64,000 nucleotides of DNA from contig NZ_QAIG01000007.1 in assembly GCF_003060885.1 (NCBI RefSeq), positions 185,074 through 249,073 of the forward strand, written 5' to 3'. Below the pieces are notes generated by a model. That model had not been told where the DNA came from and made no database searches. It was given only the letters and a program-made list of their open reading frames with translations. Numbering within the stretch: position 1 is the stretch's first letter; the number at the start of each line of letters is the position of its first letter. This document shows, piece by piece, positions 1-8,316 of the stretch. This DNA is from Pseudomonas sp. HMWF032. GTDB lineage: Bacteria > Pseudomonadota > Gammaproteobacteria > Pseudomonadales > Pseudomonadaceae. The position numbers and the translations under genes were made by a program.

Positions 1-449
1 GCTTCGGCCTGGCCTGCGTATCGGATATCGCCCTTTGCCAGCAGGACGCCAAATTCGGCCTGCCAGAAACCACGCTGGGCATTCTCCCGGCGCAAATCGC
101 GCCCTTTGTGGTCAAGCGCATCGGCCTGACCCAAACCCGCCGGCTGGCCCTGACCGCCGCCCGTTTCAATGGCAGCGAGGCCGAACGCCTGGGCCTGGTG
201 CATTTCAGCGAAGTTGACAGCGAGCACCTCGACGCCCGCTTACAGCAGGTACTGAGCCAGGTACGCCAGTGCGCGCCGCAGGCCAACGCACACACCAAAG
301 CCCTGCTGCTGGCTGCCGAACACGAAGCCCTCGGCCCGCTGCTCGACCGAGCCGCCGAGCAGTTTGCCGCCGCCGTCACCGGAGCCGAAGGCATCGAAGG
401 CACCATGGCCTTTATGCAAAAACGCCCACCGACGTGGGCCGCTGAATAA
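1..449 (+). CDS. Enoyl-CoA hydratase/isomerase family protein (5' partial)
   Basis: The reading frame is open from base 3, so the start lies outside the window and about 148 C-terminal residues remain. The segment FGLPETTLGILPAQIAPFVV is the crotonase region carrying the second catalytic Glu, followed by an ALTAARFNGSEAERLGLV helix and a C-terminal KRPPTWA tail. Known members hydrate unsaturated CoA thioesters. It lies 54 bp upstream of a biotin-carboxylase subunit, so it probably hydrates the product of that carboxylase. From memory, GILPAQIAPFVV is closer to AtuE (isohexenylglutaconyl-CoA hydratase, acyclic terpene pathway) than to LiuC (methylglutaconyl-CoA hydratase), which has an EVRIGLAPAVISPFVV-type sequence. 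This subfamily choice is inference. Confidence 0.85.
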   Translation, partial: FGLACVSDIALCQQDAKFGLPETTLGILPAQIAPFVVKRIGLTQTRRLALTAARFNGSEAERLGLVHFSEVDSEHLDARLQQVLSQVRQCAPQANAHTKALLLAAEHEALGPLLDRAAEQFAAAVTGAEGIEGTMAFMQKRPPTWAAE

Positions 450-503
450 GCCCCTCTACAAATGACCTGATCGCCAGGCTTACTACCCAGCAGGAGCACC
501 CAG

Positions 504-2492
504 ATGCCCGCCTTCAATAAGATTCTGATCGCCAACCGCGGGGAAATCGCCTGCCGGGTGATGCGCACCGCCCAAGACCTCGGCTACCGCACCGTGGCTG
601 TGTATTCCGAGGCCGACAGCGATGCGCGCCACGTGCACGTCGCCGACGAGGCGGTCTGCATCGGCCCGGCGCAGGTCAACCAGTCCTATCTCGTCATCAA
701 CAACATTATCAAGGCAGCACAAAAAACCGGGGCCGACGCGATCCACCCCGGCTACGGCTTTCTCTCGGAAAACGCCGACTTCGCCCGCGCCTGCGAAGCC
801 GCCGGTATCGTGTTTATCGGCCCGACCGTGGAAGCCATCCACCTGATGGGCAGCAAGCGCCTGTCGAAAATCGCCATGCTCGAAGCCGGCGTGCCGTGCA
901 TTCCCGGCTACGAAGGGGCGGCCCAGGATGACGACACCCTGAGCCGCGAGGCCGAGCGCATCGGCTACCCGCTGATGATCAAGGCCAGCGCCGGTGGCGG
1001 CGGCCGTGGTATGCGTCTGGTGCATGAATCCAGCGAGTTGCTGGCGCAAATCCGCACGGCGCGCTCGGAGGCGCAGAACGCCTTCGGCAGCGGCGAGCTG
1101 ATTCTCGAACGTGCAGTGATCCAACCGCGCCATGTGGAAATTCAGGTGTTCGGCGATCAGCACGGCCACATCGTCTATTTGGGCGAACGCGACTGCTCGG
1201 TGCAGCGTCGCCACCAGAAAGTGGTCGAGGAAGCGCCCTGCCCGGTGATGACGCCCGAGCTGCGCCAAGCCATGGGCGAGGCCGCCGTCAAAGCCGCCGC
1301 ATCAGTGAATTATGTCGGCGCTGGCACCGTCGAGTTTCTGCTCGATCAGAGCGGCGAATTCTTCTTTCTGGAAATGAACACCCGCTTGCAGGTCGAACAC
1401 CCAGTCACCGAACTGATCACCGGGCAAGACCTGGTCGCCTGGCAGATTCGCGTCGCCGAAGGCCAGCCGCTGCCACTCAAACAAGACGAAATTCGCCTGA
1501 CCGGCCACGCCATGGAAGTGCGCCTGTACGCCGAAGACGCCGCCCATAATTTTCTGCCACAAACCGGCACCGCCCTGCGCTGGGAGCCGGCGCTGCGCGA
1601 CAGTATTCGCATCGACCATGGTCTGCTTGAAGGTCAGGTGATAAGCCCGTTCTACGACCCGATGCTGGCCAAGGTGATTGCCTACGGTGCCACCCGCGAA
1701 GAAGCCCGGCGCAAGTTGGTGCGTGCGGTTGAGGATTGCGTGCTGCTGGGCGTCAACGGCAACCAGCGTTTTCTCGCCAACCTACTCAGCCACCCCGAGT
1801 TTGCCGCCGGCAATGCCACCACCGCGTTTATCGCCGAGCATTTCGCCAGCGACCCTAGCCTGAGCCCACAACCACCAAAGGTGGCCGAGTTAGCCACCGC
1901 CGCTGCCCTGCTGTTCCAGCAGTCGGCCAATGCCCGCGCCCACCAACCGGGCCTCTCCGGCTGGCGCAATGCCGGCAGCGCGCCCTGGCGCTTTCTGCTC
2001 AAGCAGGGCGAGCAGACCTTCAGCGTGGAGCTGCACGTGCAGGCCGACGGTCCACAGCCCAGCCTGCTGGCGAGCATTGCCGAGCAGCAGGTCAGCCTCA
2101 AACTGCTGGCCAGCGACGGCCGCTGGGTCACTCTGGAGCTGGATGGCATTCGCCAGCGCCTGGCCTACCACCTGGCCGGAGAACAGCTCTGGCTGTACGG
2201 CCATAACGGCAACCTGCAGCTCACCGATATCACCCACCTGCCCGTCAGCAGCGCCGCAGGTGCCGGCTCGGGCAGCGTGAAAGCACCGATGGACGGGGCA
2301 ATTGTCGAAGTGCTGGTCGAAGAAGGCACCACGGTCAGCAAAGGCCAACTGCTGGTGGTGCTGGAAGCGATGAAGATGGAACACCCGCTCAAGGCCAGTA
2401 TCGACGGCGTGGTACGCCGCATTGGCGTGAGCCGCGGCGATCAGGTGAAGAACCGTCAGTTGCTGGTGGAAATCGAAGCCAGCGAAAGCTGA
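504..2492 (+). CDS. Acyl-CoA carboxylase alpha subunit (biotin carboxylase plus biotin carrier domain; AtuF/LiuD type)
   Basis: This 662-residue protein carboxylates its own biotin with ATP and bicarbonate; a separate beta subunit, not in the window, transfers the carboxyl group to an enoyl-CoA. The biotin carboxylase N-domain starts at KILIANRGEIACRVMRTAQ, the ATP-grasp glycine loop is at residues 160-170, and EMNTRLQVEHPVTE is the catalytic signature. The carrier domain ends the protein, with the biotinylated Lys at about residue 624 in EAMKMEHP. A ribosome binding site (GGAG) precedes the ATG. It follows the hydratase and precedes an SDR gene, an order like atuE-F-G of terpene catabolism; methylcrotonyl-CoA carboxylase (liuD) is the alternative. 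Confidence 0.93.
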   Translation: MPAFNKILIANRGEIACRVMRTAQDLGYRTVAVYSEADSDARHVHVADEAVCIGPAQVNQSYLVINNIIKAAQKTGADAIHPGYGFLSENADFARACEAAGIVFIGPTVEAIHLMGSKRLSKIAMLEAGVPCIPGYEGAAQDDDTLSREAERIGYPLMIKASAGGGGRGMRLVHESSELLAQIRTARSEAQNAFGSGELILERAVIQPRHVEIQVFGDQHGHIVYLGERDCSVQRRHQKVVEEAPCPVMTPELRQAMGEAAVKAAASVNYVGAGTVEFLLDQSGEFFFLEMNTRLQVEHPVTELITGQDLVAWQIRVAEGQPLPLKQDEIRLTGHAMEVRLYAEDAAHNFLPQTGTALRWEPALRDSIRIDHGLLEGQVISPFYDPMLAKVIAYGATREEARRKLVRAVEDCVLLGVNGNQRFLANLLSHPEFAAGNATTAFIAEHFASDPSLSPQPPKVAELATAAALLFQQSANARAHQPGLSGWRNAGSAPWRFLLKQGEQTFSVELHVQADGPQPSLLASIAEQQVSLKLLASDGRWVTLELDGIRQRLAYHLAGEQLWLYGHNGNLQLTDITHLPVSSAAGAGSGSVKAPMDGAIVEVLVEEGTTVSKGQLLVVLEAMKMEHPLKASIDGVVRRIGVSRGDQVKNRQLLVEIEASES

Positions 2493-2501
2493 TCGCATCC
2501 C

Positions 2502-2575
2502 GTGGGAGGGGCTTTAGCCACGACTAATTAGTTACTTGTCGCGGCTAAAGCGGATCGCCGCCCGGCACCTCCCAC
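2502..2575. repeat. REP-like palindromic element
   Basis: GTGGGAGG at 2502-2509 pairs with CCTCCCAC at 2568-2575. Inside it, GCTTTAGCCACGAC at 2511-2524 pairs with GTCGCGGCTAAAGC at 2538-2551, 13 of 14 positions. Pseudomonas REP elements typically contain a GTGGGAGGGGCTTTAGCC core. It lies between the carboxylase and SDR genes and could partly terminate transcription or stabilise mRNA. Confidence 0.75.
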
Positions 2576-2603
2576 AAAAACCATAAAAAGCGAGAGAACA
2601 CAT

Positions 2604-3422
2604 ATGTCACTGCAAGGCAAAACCCTATTTATCACCGGCGCCAGCCGTGGCATCGGCCGTGAAATCGCCCTGCGCGCCGCGCGTGAGGGCGCCAATATCG
2701 TGATTGCAGCCAAAAGCGCCGAGCCCCACGCCAAACTGCCAGGCACCATTCACTCGGTAGCCGCCGAAGTCGAAGCTGCCGGCGGCAAAGCCCTGGCCCT
2801 GCAATTGGATGTGCGCGACGAGGACGCGGTAAAGGCGGCCATGGCCAATGCCTTCGAGCACTTCGGCAGCATCGATGCTGTCATCAACAATGCCGGCGCA
2901 ATCAAGCTGATGGGCGTTGAGCACCTACCGCCCAAGCGCTTCGACCTGATGTTCCAGATCAACACCCGTGCGGTGATGGTCTGCAGCCAGGCGGCGTTGC
3001 CCTACCTTAAGCAGAGCAAGGGCCATATTCTCAGCCTGTCGCCTCCGCTTAACCTCGACCCCAAGTGGTTCGCCACCTACGGCCCCTATACCAGCACCAA
3101 ATACGGCATGAGCATGCTGACCTTAGGTATGCATGAGGAATTCAAAAAGTACGGCATCAGCGTCAACTCGCTCTGGCCCAAAACGGTGATCGCCACCGCC
3201 GCCATCGAATTCGAAGCCGGCGGCCCGGCCGTGATGAAGGCCGCACGCCTGCCGGCGATCATGGCCGATGCCGCCCATGCCATCCTGTCCAGCAGCGAAC
3301 GCAGCATCAGCGGGCGCCTGCTGATCGACGAAGAAATTCTCCGAGAGCAGGGCCAGCAAGACTTCGAGCAGTACCGCTTTGATCCGGCCGGCAAACTGAT
3401 GAACGATCTGTTTGTCGACTGA
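2604..3422 (+). CDS. SDR family oxidoreductase (HSDL2/AtuG-like)
   Basis: This 272-residue classical short-chain dehydrogenase has the nucleotide-binding TGASRGIGRE at residues 11-20, NNAG at 95-98 and the catalytic YTSTK with Tyr162 and Lys166; Ser144 or Ser146 in HILSLSPP completes the site. The sequence resembles the HSDL2-like branch, whose members often sit in acyl-CoA pathways. The gene follows the carboxylase by 111 bp, with a REP-like hairpin between, and probably belongs to the same transcript. In the atu cluster the equivalent position is held by atuG. The exact substrate, likely a 3-hydroxyacyl-CoA or similar, cannot be read from the sequence. Confidence 0.88.
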   Translation: MSLQGKTLFITGASRGIGREIALRAAREGANIVIAAKSAEPHAKLPGTIHSVAAEVEAAGGKALALQLDVRDEDAVKAAMANAFEHFGSIDAVINNAGAIKLMGVEHLPPKRFDLMFQINTRAVMVCSQAALPYLKQSKGHILSLSPPLNLDPKWFATYGPYTSTKYGMSMLTLGMHEEFKKYGISVNSLWPKTVIATAAIEFEAGGPAVMKAARLPAIMADAAHAILSSSERSISGRLLIDEEILREQGQQDFEQYRFDPAGKLMNDLFVD

Positions 3423-3434
3423 GGCCTGCTGAAT

Positions 3435-3464
3435 ACACACCGGCCTCAAGGTCGGTGTGTGTTT
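3435..3464 (+). terminator. Hairpin terminator after the SDR gene
   Basis: ACACACCGGCC at 3435-3445 pairs with GGTCGGTGTGT at 3450-3460 around a TCAA loop with one G-U pair, followed by GTTT. It lies 13 bp after the SDR stop. The T tract is short, so termination may be partial. Confidence 0.6.
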
Positions 3465-3597
3465 CGCCTCGTACAGGGTTGAGCGTGTGGATAGCGGATA
3501 CAACTGGAGATTCGGACGCGGCTCAACCCAATGTGTTGGCGTTGCACAAAGGGCTGTTCGCTTGAAGCCCGACTACCGCCCCATCGGCGAGCAGCAC

Positions 3598-5652
3598 CTA
3601 GCCTCGCCTCTCCAAGGTTGCCTGAACGGGCAACGTACAGCTCGAATCATACCCGCAGGCCGCCAAACGCAGGCTAAGGCGGAAGCAGATGACCTCACCC
3701 CCGCCAAAACTAGTCAGCGTCGCATCGCCACCGTGAAGCTGAGCGATGCGTCGCACCATATACAACCCCAAGCCTGCCCCCGTCGTGCTCTGCGCATGGC
3801 GTCCACGGTAATACTTGTGGAAAAACCGACCACGCTCATCCTCGGCGATAAGCGCGCCAGGATGGCTCACACTGATCAGGATTACCCCGCCCTCTTCACG
3901 TACCACCAGCCTTACCGGTACGCCCTGGGGCGCATAGCGGTCGGCATTCGCCAGCAGGTTGCGCACCGCCACGTGTAACAGGCCCACATCACACCAGTAA
4001 GTCTCGGCGCTCAAACGCTGATCGAACAGAATACGCTCGGCTGGGAAATCGGCCCGTAGACCATTCAGCAGTGCCGCCAGGTCGCACGCTGCGAAGCGGG
4101 ATATCGGCTGCGGCTCAGCCATACGGTCGTGGGTCAGGTAATCGTCTACCAGCGCCAGCAGGCGCGCGGCAGCATCGCGAATGTTCTGGCAACGGCGCAG
4201 GTTCTTTTCTGCAGGTGCATCCAGCTTGCGCCCCAGCTGCTGCGCAGAAGTGGCAATGATCGCCAGTGGCGTACGGAACTCATGGGAAACCATGGCGACG
4301 AAGTCGCTCTGCTCTTCACGCACTTGCTGTTCGCGCCTCAGCGTAGCGCGCAGTTCCTGTTCCAGTTGCTCGCGGCGCAGCAACTCCTGATTGAGTTCAA
4401 AGGTGCGCAAGGCAACCTGTGACTCCAAATGCGCATTCTGCTGCTGAATCAGCGCAGTGTTCTGCGCCTGAGCCAAGTGCTTGTCCCGCTTGAGACGGTT
4501 GTAATGACTGATGATGCGCAGGCTCATTGCACCCATGTGCAACAGCGTGCCAAGTGCCACCGCATGATCTGTCCATAAATTCGCCGGTACCACGCCGAAA
4601 TTGCGCAAGAAGGCCACCAGGACGCCTGCATAAAAAACGCCGAAAGCCAGCAGGTAAAAGCGCGCCGGTCGATGACCGCGCCACAGCAGCCAGGTAGCGA
4701 CTGTCACCATGAGAGGAATGCTTGCCAGCGAAACGCTCAGCACCACGGGCACCGCCTGGCGGAAAAAACCGAGCAGAACGGCTATGGCGGCCAAGCCGCC
4801 CAGCAGCCAGGATAAAGCGACCAACCCGTTAGCTAATCTGTTGTAAACCTGAGCCAAGGCTAATTGGCGACAGGCAAAAACAGTTCCGATCGGCAGACTC
4901 AGTGCCATTGCTACGCCCAGCAAGGGATCGCTCAGCTGAACCGGAATGCCAAGCAATTGCTGGGGCAAGCCTATCGTCAACCCCTCAATCCATACGCAAC
5001 AGCCCACGTAGGCCAGATACCAGCCGCTCTCTGGCGCTTGAGTCATGCGCCAGAAAATCACATGAAAACCAAACAGCATGAGGTAAATGCCGAAATACAG
5101 CCCATAGGCAATGTACTCGCGCCGCCCGGCTTGGCCGAACTCCGTCGCCTCCATGAAGTCCAGGCTGACTGACAAGGCATTCTTGGTCTGCAAACGTAAC
5201 AGCACCACCTCGTTCTGCTGACCTTGCAGGCGCAGGGGAAATACCGCTGAGCGATAGTCGATGGGCCATCGCTCACGCGCCAGGTTCTCGCCTGAACGCC
5301 TTTCCTGCCATGCGCCATCAGCACCGCGCTGATACAAACGCACATCGTCGAGCAAGGCATTACTCAGGCGCAGCATCCAGCGCTGCTCACCTGCATCGGT
5401 TGGCCTAACCTCCAGGCGTAACCAGACATAGCCGCTGGTGTAGCCGGCACTGAGGCTCGATGGCAGTGCCTGCCAGCCTTCGGCTTGCAAAGCCTGCTGC
5501 GCGCTCAACACGGCGTGGGGGTCATCCAGACGCTGCAGATAACCGCTGACCGGAATTGCACCGCCCCCCGTCTGCAATTGTAACGCCGCGGCCTGAACAA
5601 AACCCGGCAGCCCAAGCAGCCAGAAGAGGAGGAAATGCTGAATTGTTTTCAT
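3598..5652 (-). CDS. 7TM-DISM sensor histidine kinase
   Basis: This is a 684-residue inner-membrane kinase. A signal peptide (MKTIQHFLLFWLLGLPG) leads into a periplasmic DISMED2-like beta-sandwich (about residues 25-150), a seven-helix 7TMR-DISM region (about 180-385), a coiled-coil linker and a HisKA/HATPase core. The phospho-accepting His is residue 457 in SHEFRTPL; the N box NLLANADRYAP and G2 box GAGLGLYMV are present. The expected G1 box is degenerate, reading VSHPGALI, with no DxG. An in-frame ATG 30 bp upstream exists, but the chosen start gives a clean signal peptide. It is divergent from the response regulator at 5725, its likely partner. DISMED2 modules bind carbohydrates or similar ligands in known relatives; the signal here is unknown. 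Confidence 0.9.
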   Translation of the reverse strand: MKTIQHFLLFWLLGLPGFVQAAALQLQTGGGAIPVSGYLQRLDDPHAVLSAQQALQAEGWQALPSSLSAGYTSGYVWLRLEVRPTDAGEQRWMLRLSNALLDDVRLYQRGADGAWQERRSGENLARERWPIDYRSAVFPLRLQGQQNEVVLLRLQTKNALSVSLDFMEATEFGQAGRREYIAYGLYFGIYLMLFGFHVIFWRMTQAPESGWYLAYVGCCVWIEGLTIGLPQQLLGIPVQLSDPLLGVAMALSLPIGTVFACRQLALAQVYNRLANGLVALSWLLGGLAAIAVLLGFFRQAVPVVLSVSLASIPLMVTVATWLLWRGHRPARFYLLAFGVFYAGVLVAFLRNFGVVPANLWTDHAVALGTLLHMGAMSLRIISHYNRLKRDKHLAQAQNTALIQQQNAHLESQVALRTFELNQELLRREQLEQELRATLRREQQVREEQSDFVAMVSHEFRTPLAIIATSAQQLGRKLDAPAEKNLRRCQNIRDAAARLLALVDDYLTHDRMAEPQPISRFAACDLAALLNGLRADFPAERILFDQRLSAETYWCDVGLLHVAVRNLLANADRYAPQGVPVRLVVREEGGVILISVSHPGALIAEDERGRFFHKYYRGRHAQSTTGAGLGLYMVRRIAQLHGGDATLTSFGGGEVICFRLSLRLAACGYDSSCTLPVQATLERRG

Positions 5653-5724
5653 GGCGGGCGATGCTACCATGCGCCCGCTCAAGCGTTGTCAAGCCACCGA
5701 CGCCCTGCCCCGAGATGCCTTGCG

Positions 5725-6411
5725 ATGACCGGCCTGATCCTCCTCGAAGACGACCCCATACTGCGCCAGGAACTCTGCGAGTTTCTCGATGATTGCGGTT
5801 ACACCACCACGGCAGCGGCCGATCTTGAAGCGTTTCAGCGTCTGTTTCAGCCCCAGCAGCACAAGCTGGCCGTGCTCGACCTAGGGCTGCCGGATGGTGA
5901 CGGTCTGCACTTAATCCAGCGCCTGCGCCAGTCTGGCCACCGCTCGGGCATTCTCGTATTCACCGCCCGTGGTGGTGGTGCTGCCGCACGCATTCAAGGG
6001 TTGGACATCGGTGCCGACCACTACCTGAACAAAGGCTGCGACCTCGATGAACTGGCCGCCACCCTGGCTTCATTGCAACGACGCCTGGCGTTTGATGCCG
6101 AAGAGCAGTCCTGGACCTTGCAGCTTGGCCCGCGACGCCTTACCCCGCCCAATGCGCCACCGGTGCCACTCTCCCAGCAAGACCTGCGCGTGCTGCACTG
6201 TTTGATGGCGCAGGCCGGGGAATGCGTCAGCCGCCAGCAGATCGTCACGGCCCTGGGTGAGGACTTTCTTGCCTATGACCAACGTCGCCTCGACACGCAG
6301 ATACGCCGCCTACGGCGCAATGTGGAACAGGCCAGCGGCCTGCCGCTGCCCGTCAAGACCCTGCGCAACCAAGGTTATTGCTTCTACGCCCAAGCCTGCC
6401 TGCTCGACTGA
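5725..6411 (+). CDS. OmpR-family response regulator
   Basis: This 228-residue protein has a receiver domain followed by a winged-helix DNA-binding domain. The acidic pocket is EDD at residues 8-10, the phosphorylated Asp is residue 52 in VLDLGLPDG, and the conserved Lys is in LNKG, where most relatives have KP. The output domain ends with the recognition region RRLDTQIRRLRRNVEQ and the usual wing (VKTLRNQGYCF). An upstream in-frame ATG exists at 5635, but the start at 5725 fits the family length and leaves a 72-bp divergent promoter region shared with the kinase. It probably regulates its own operon and perhaps the adjacent autotransporter gene; that is inference. Confidence 0.92.
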   Translation: MTGLILLEDDPILRQELCEFLDDCGYTTTAAADLEAFQRLFQPQQHKLAVLDLGLPDGDGLHLIQRLRQSGHRSGILVFTARGGGAAARIQGLDIGADHYLNKGCDLDELAATLASLQRRLAFDAEEQSWTLQLGPRRLTPPNAPPVPLSQQDLRVLHCLMAQAGECVSRQQIVTALGEDFLAYDQRRLDTQIRRLRRNVEQASGLPLPVKTLRNQGYCFYAQACLLD

Positions 6412-6540
6412 AAGCGGCCTATTTGCTCAGATTTGCTCAGTTTCGCCCTGTGCACTCACTGATAGCATCGCGCCATCTCAAACCGGTGCCCGCAACCTGA
6501 CAATGCTGTGGGCACGCCTCTGACTGTCGATGGAATCACC

Positions 6541-8250
6541 ATGAGCCGCACACTGTATCCGCTCTTTCAATTCAAGAAATGTGCCCTGGCCACAGGCCTG
6601 CTCAGCGCCTTGCTGCACGCGTCCATGAGTCATGCCACGCCCAGCGTTTACACCTTCAGCGTCAACGGGGCTACGGCCACCACCGGTACGATGCAGCTGA
6701 CTCCGAATTCTCTGGGTTCTGGAGTACTTGCCAATCCCAGCGCCCTGACGAGCGGCGTCAATCCCTTCAACTATGCGGTGGCTTATTTCGTTCCGACCCT
6801 TAGCAGTGCCTCCTTTATTTTCGGTCAGAGCCAAGCGCCGATTGACTCGGTGATGATTGTGTACAGTGGCTTCTTCAACCCAAACACACCGGGTGCAGGT
6901 GCGTTGGCGGGTAACGACGATACCGTCTTGGGCGGCCATGAAAGCATTCTCGGTGCGGGTGCCAACGTCAGTTGTGGAGGCAGCCCTGACCTCTGCCCGC
7001 AAGTGGGTCTTAGCGTCACCGGTGGGCAGATTTACAGCATCGTCATTTCCACCTTTGGCACGGGCGATACTCTGGGCACCCCACTGAACCTGGTCTTTTA
7101 CACCAATGGTGACGGCCAGTTCTATGCGGCACCGCCAGCACCACCGGCAACAGTCGGCGGAGTACTCAACTCTGCCACCCTGCAGGGTAACAACCCCGCT
7201 TTGGCTGGTGCCCGCGTGATTGATGCGACGCCGCAATTACTCGCCCTGTTCAGTGGCCTAAACACCAATCAACTGCGCTCCGACGCCGCCAGCCAGACCT
7301 TGCCGCTGCTAACCGGTGCCAGTACCAACGCCATCAGCAACAGCCTTGCCGCTATCAATGATGTGATTCAGGCCCGCCAGGGCAGCACCAGCGGCCTGTC
7401 TTCAGGCGATTCGCTGCTCAGCGAACAGCAGTTATGGATCAAGAGCTTCGGTTCTTGGGCCGACCAAAATCAGCGCAATGGCGTGGCCGGCTTCGACGCC
7501 GACAGCAAAGGTTTGGCGCTGGGTCTCGATACTGCTGTCTCGGACAATGCCCGCCTCGGGTTGGCCTTCGCCTATGCCACAACCGACATCAATAGCGACT
7601 CCACCATTGCCCCGCAAAGCGCCGAGATCGACACCTACCAGTTGATCGGCTACGGCAGCTACGCCCTGACGCCTGCCACCGAATTGAACTTCCAACTCGA
7701 TGTTGGCCAGAACCGCACCGAGGGGCAACGCAGCATCGGCTTTGCCGGCACCACAGCCAAATCCGACTACGACGGCTACAGCGCCCATGCCGGCGTTGGC
7801 ATTGCTCACGACCTGCGTCTGACCGAGCAGCTGACCTTCACCCCCTCGGCCCGCGTCGATTACACCTGGATCGGCGATGACTCCTATGCAGAAAAGGGCG
7901 CCGGACTGCTCAATCTGGATGTCAACAGCCGTGATACTGAAGCACTGCTTATGAGCCTCGACGGCAAGCTCGATTACGCCCTGAACAGCAGTACTGTGCT
8001 AAGCGCTAACCTGGGTGGCGGCTATGACGCCATCAACGAGAGCAACTCCATCACGTCTGCCTATGCTGGCGCAGCGACTGCCACTTTCAGCACTGAGGGG
8101 CTTGAACTCGAGCCTTGGCTGGCCCGTGCCGGTCTTGGCCTGAGCCACACCCTGCCCGGTGGCACCGAGGTCAGCCTGCGTTATGACGCCGAAGTTCGCA
8201 GCGACTTTACTAACCAGGGTGCATCGCTCAAGGCACGCTGGGCGTTCTAG
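6541..8250 (+). CDS. Autotransporter-domain outer-membrane protein
   Basis: This 569-residue protein has an N-terminal signal peptide (about residues 1-33, ending SHA-TP), a passenger of about 250 residues and a C-terminal autotransporter barrel from about residue 295 (LWIKSFGSWADQNQRNGVAG). It ends in a terminal Phe (KARWAF), as expected for BamA-assembled barrels. The barrel shows alternating beta strands such as TPATELNFQLDVGQNR. The passenger lacks the long repeats of a typical beta-helix, contains one Cys pair (SCGGSPDLC) and a Pro-rich hinge (APPAPPAT). The ATG at 6541 is preferred over 6508 because it opens a clean signal peptide. Cargo function is unknown; adhesin-like or enzymatic roles are possible. 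Confidence 0.85.
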   Translation: MSRTLYPLFQFKKCALATGLLSALLHASMSHATPSVYTFSVNGATATTGTMQLTPNSLGSGVLANPSALTSGVNPFNYAVAYFVPTLSSASFIFGQSQAPIDSVMIVYSGFFNPNTPGAGALAGNDDTVLGGHESILGAGANVSCGGSPDLCPQVGLSVTGGQIYSIVISTFGTGDTLGTPLNLVFYTNGDGQFYAAPPAPPATVGGVLNSATLQGNNPALAGARVIDATPQLLALFSGLNTNQLRSDAASQTLPLLTGASTNAISNSLAAINDVIQARQGSTSGLSSGDSLLSEQQLWIKSFGSWADQNQRNGVAGFDADSKGLALGLDTAVSDNARLGLAFAYATTDINSDSTIAPQSAEIDTYQLIGYGSYALTPATELNFQLDVGQNRTEGQRSIGFAGTTAKSDYDGYSAHAGVGIAHDLRLTEQLTFTPSARVDYTWIGDDSYAEKGAGLLNLDVNSRDTEALLMSLDGKLDYALNSSTVLSANLGGGYDAINESNSITSAYAGAATATFSTEGLELEPWLARAGLGLSHTLPGGTEVSLRYDAEVRSDFTNQGASLKARWAF

Positions 8251-8263
8251 GTCCGGTAACGTT

Positions 8264-8294
8264 CAAGGCCACTACATAATATGCCGTGGCCTTG
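8264..8294 (+). terminator. Hairpin after the autotransporter gene
   Basis: CAAGGCCAC at 8264-8272 pairs perfectly with GTGGCCTTG at 8286-8294 around a 13-base loop, 14 bp after the stop. Only a short ATTT follows, so it is a weak intrinsic terminator or an mRNA-stabilising structure. Confidence 0.5.
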
Positions 8295-8316
8295 ATTTCC
8301 AAGGGCGTGAGCGAAC

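Noticed and set aside
6417..6440. Short tandem repeat TTTGCTCAGATTTGCTCAG after the response regulator
   Set aside because: Only two copies of a ten-base unit; not enough to propose an operator or repeat array.
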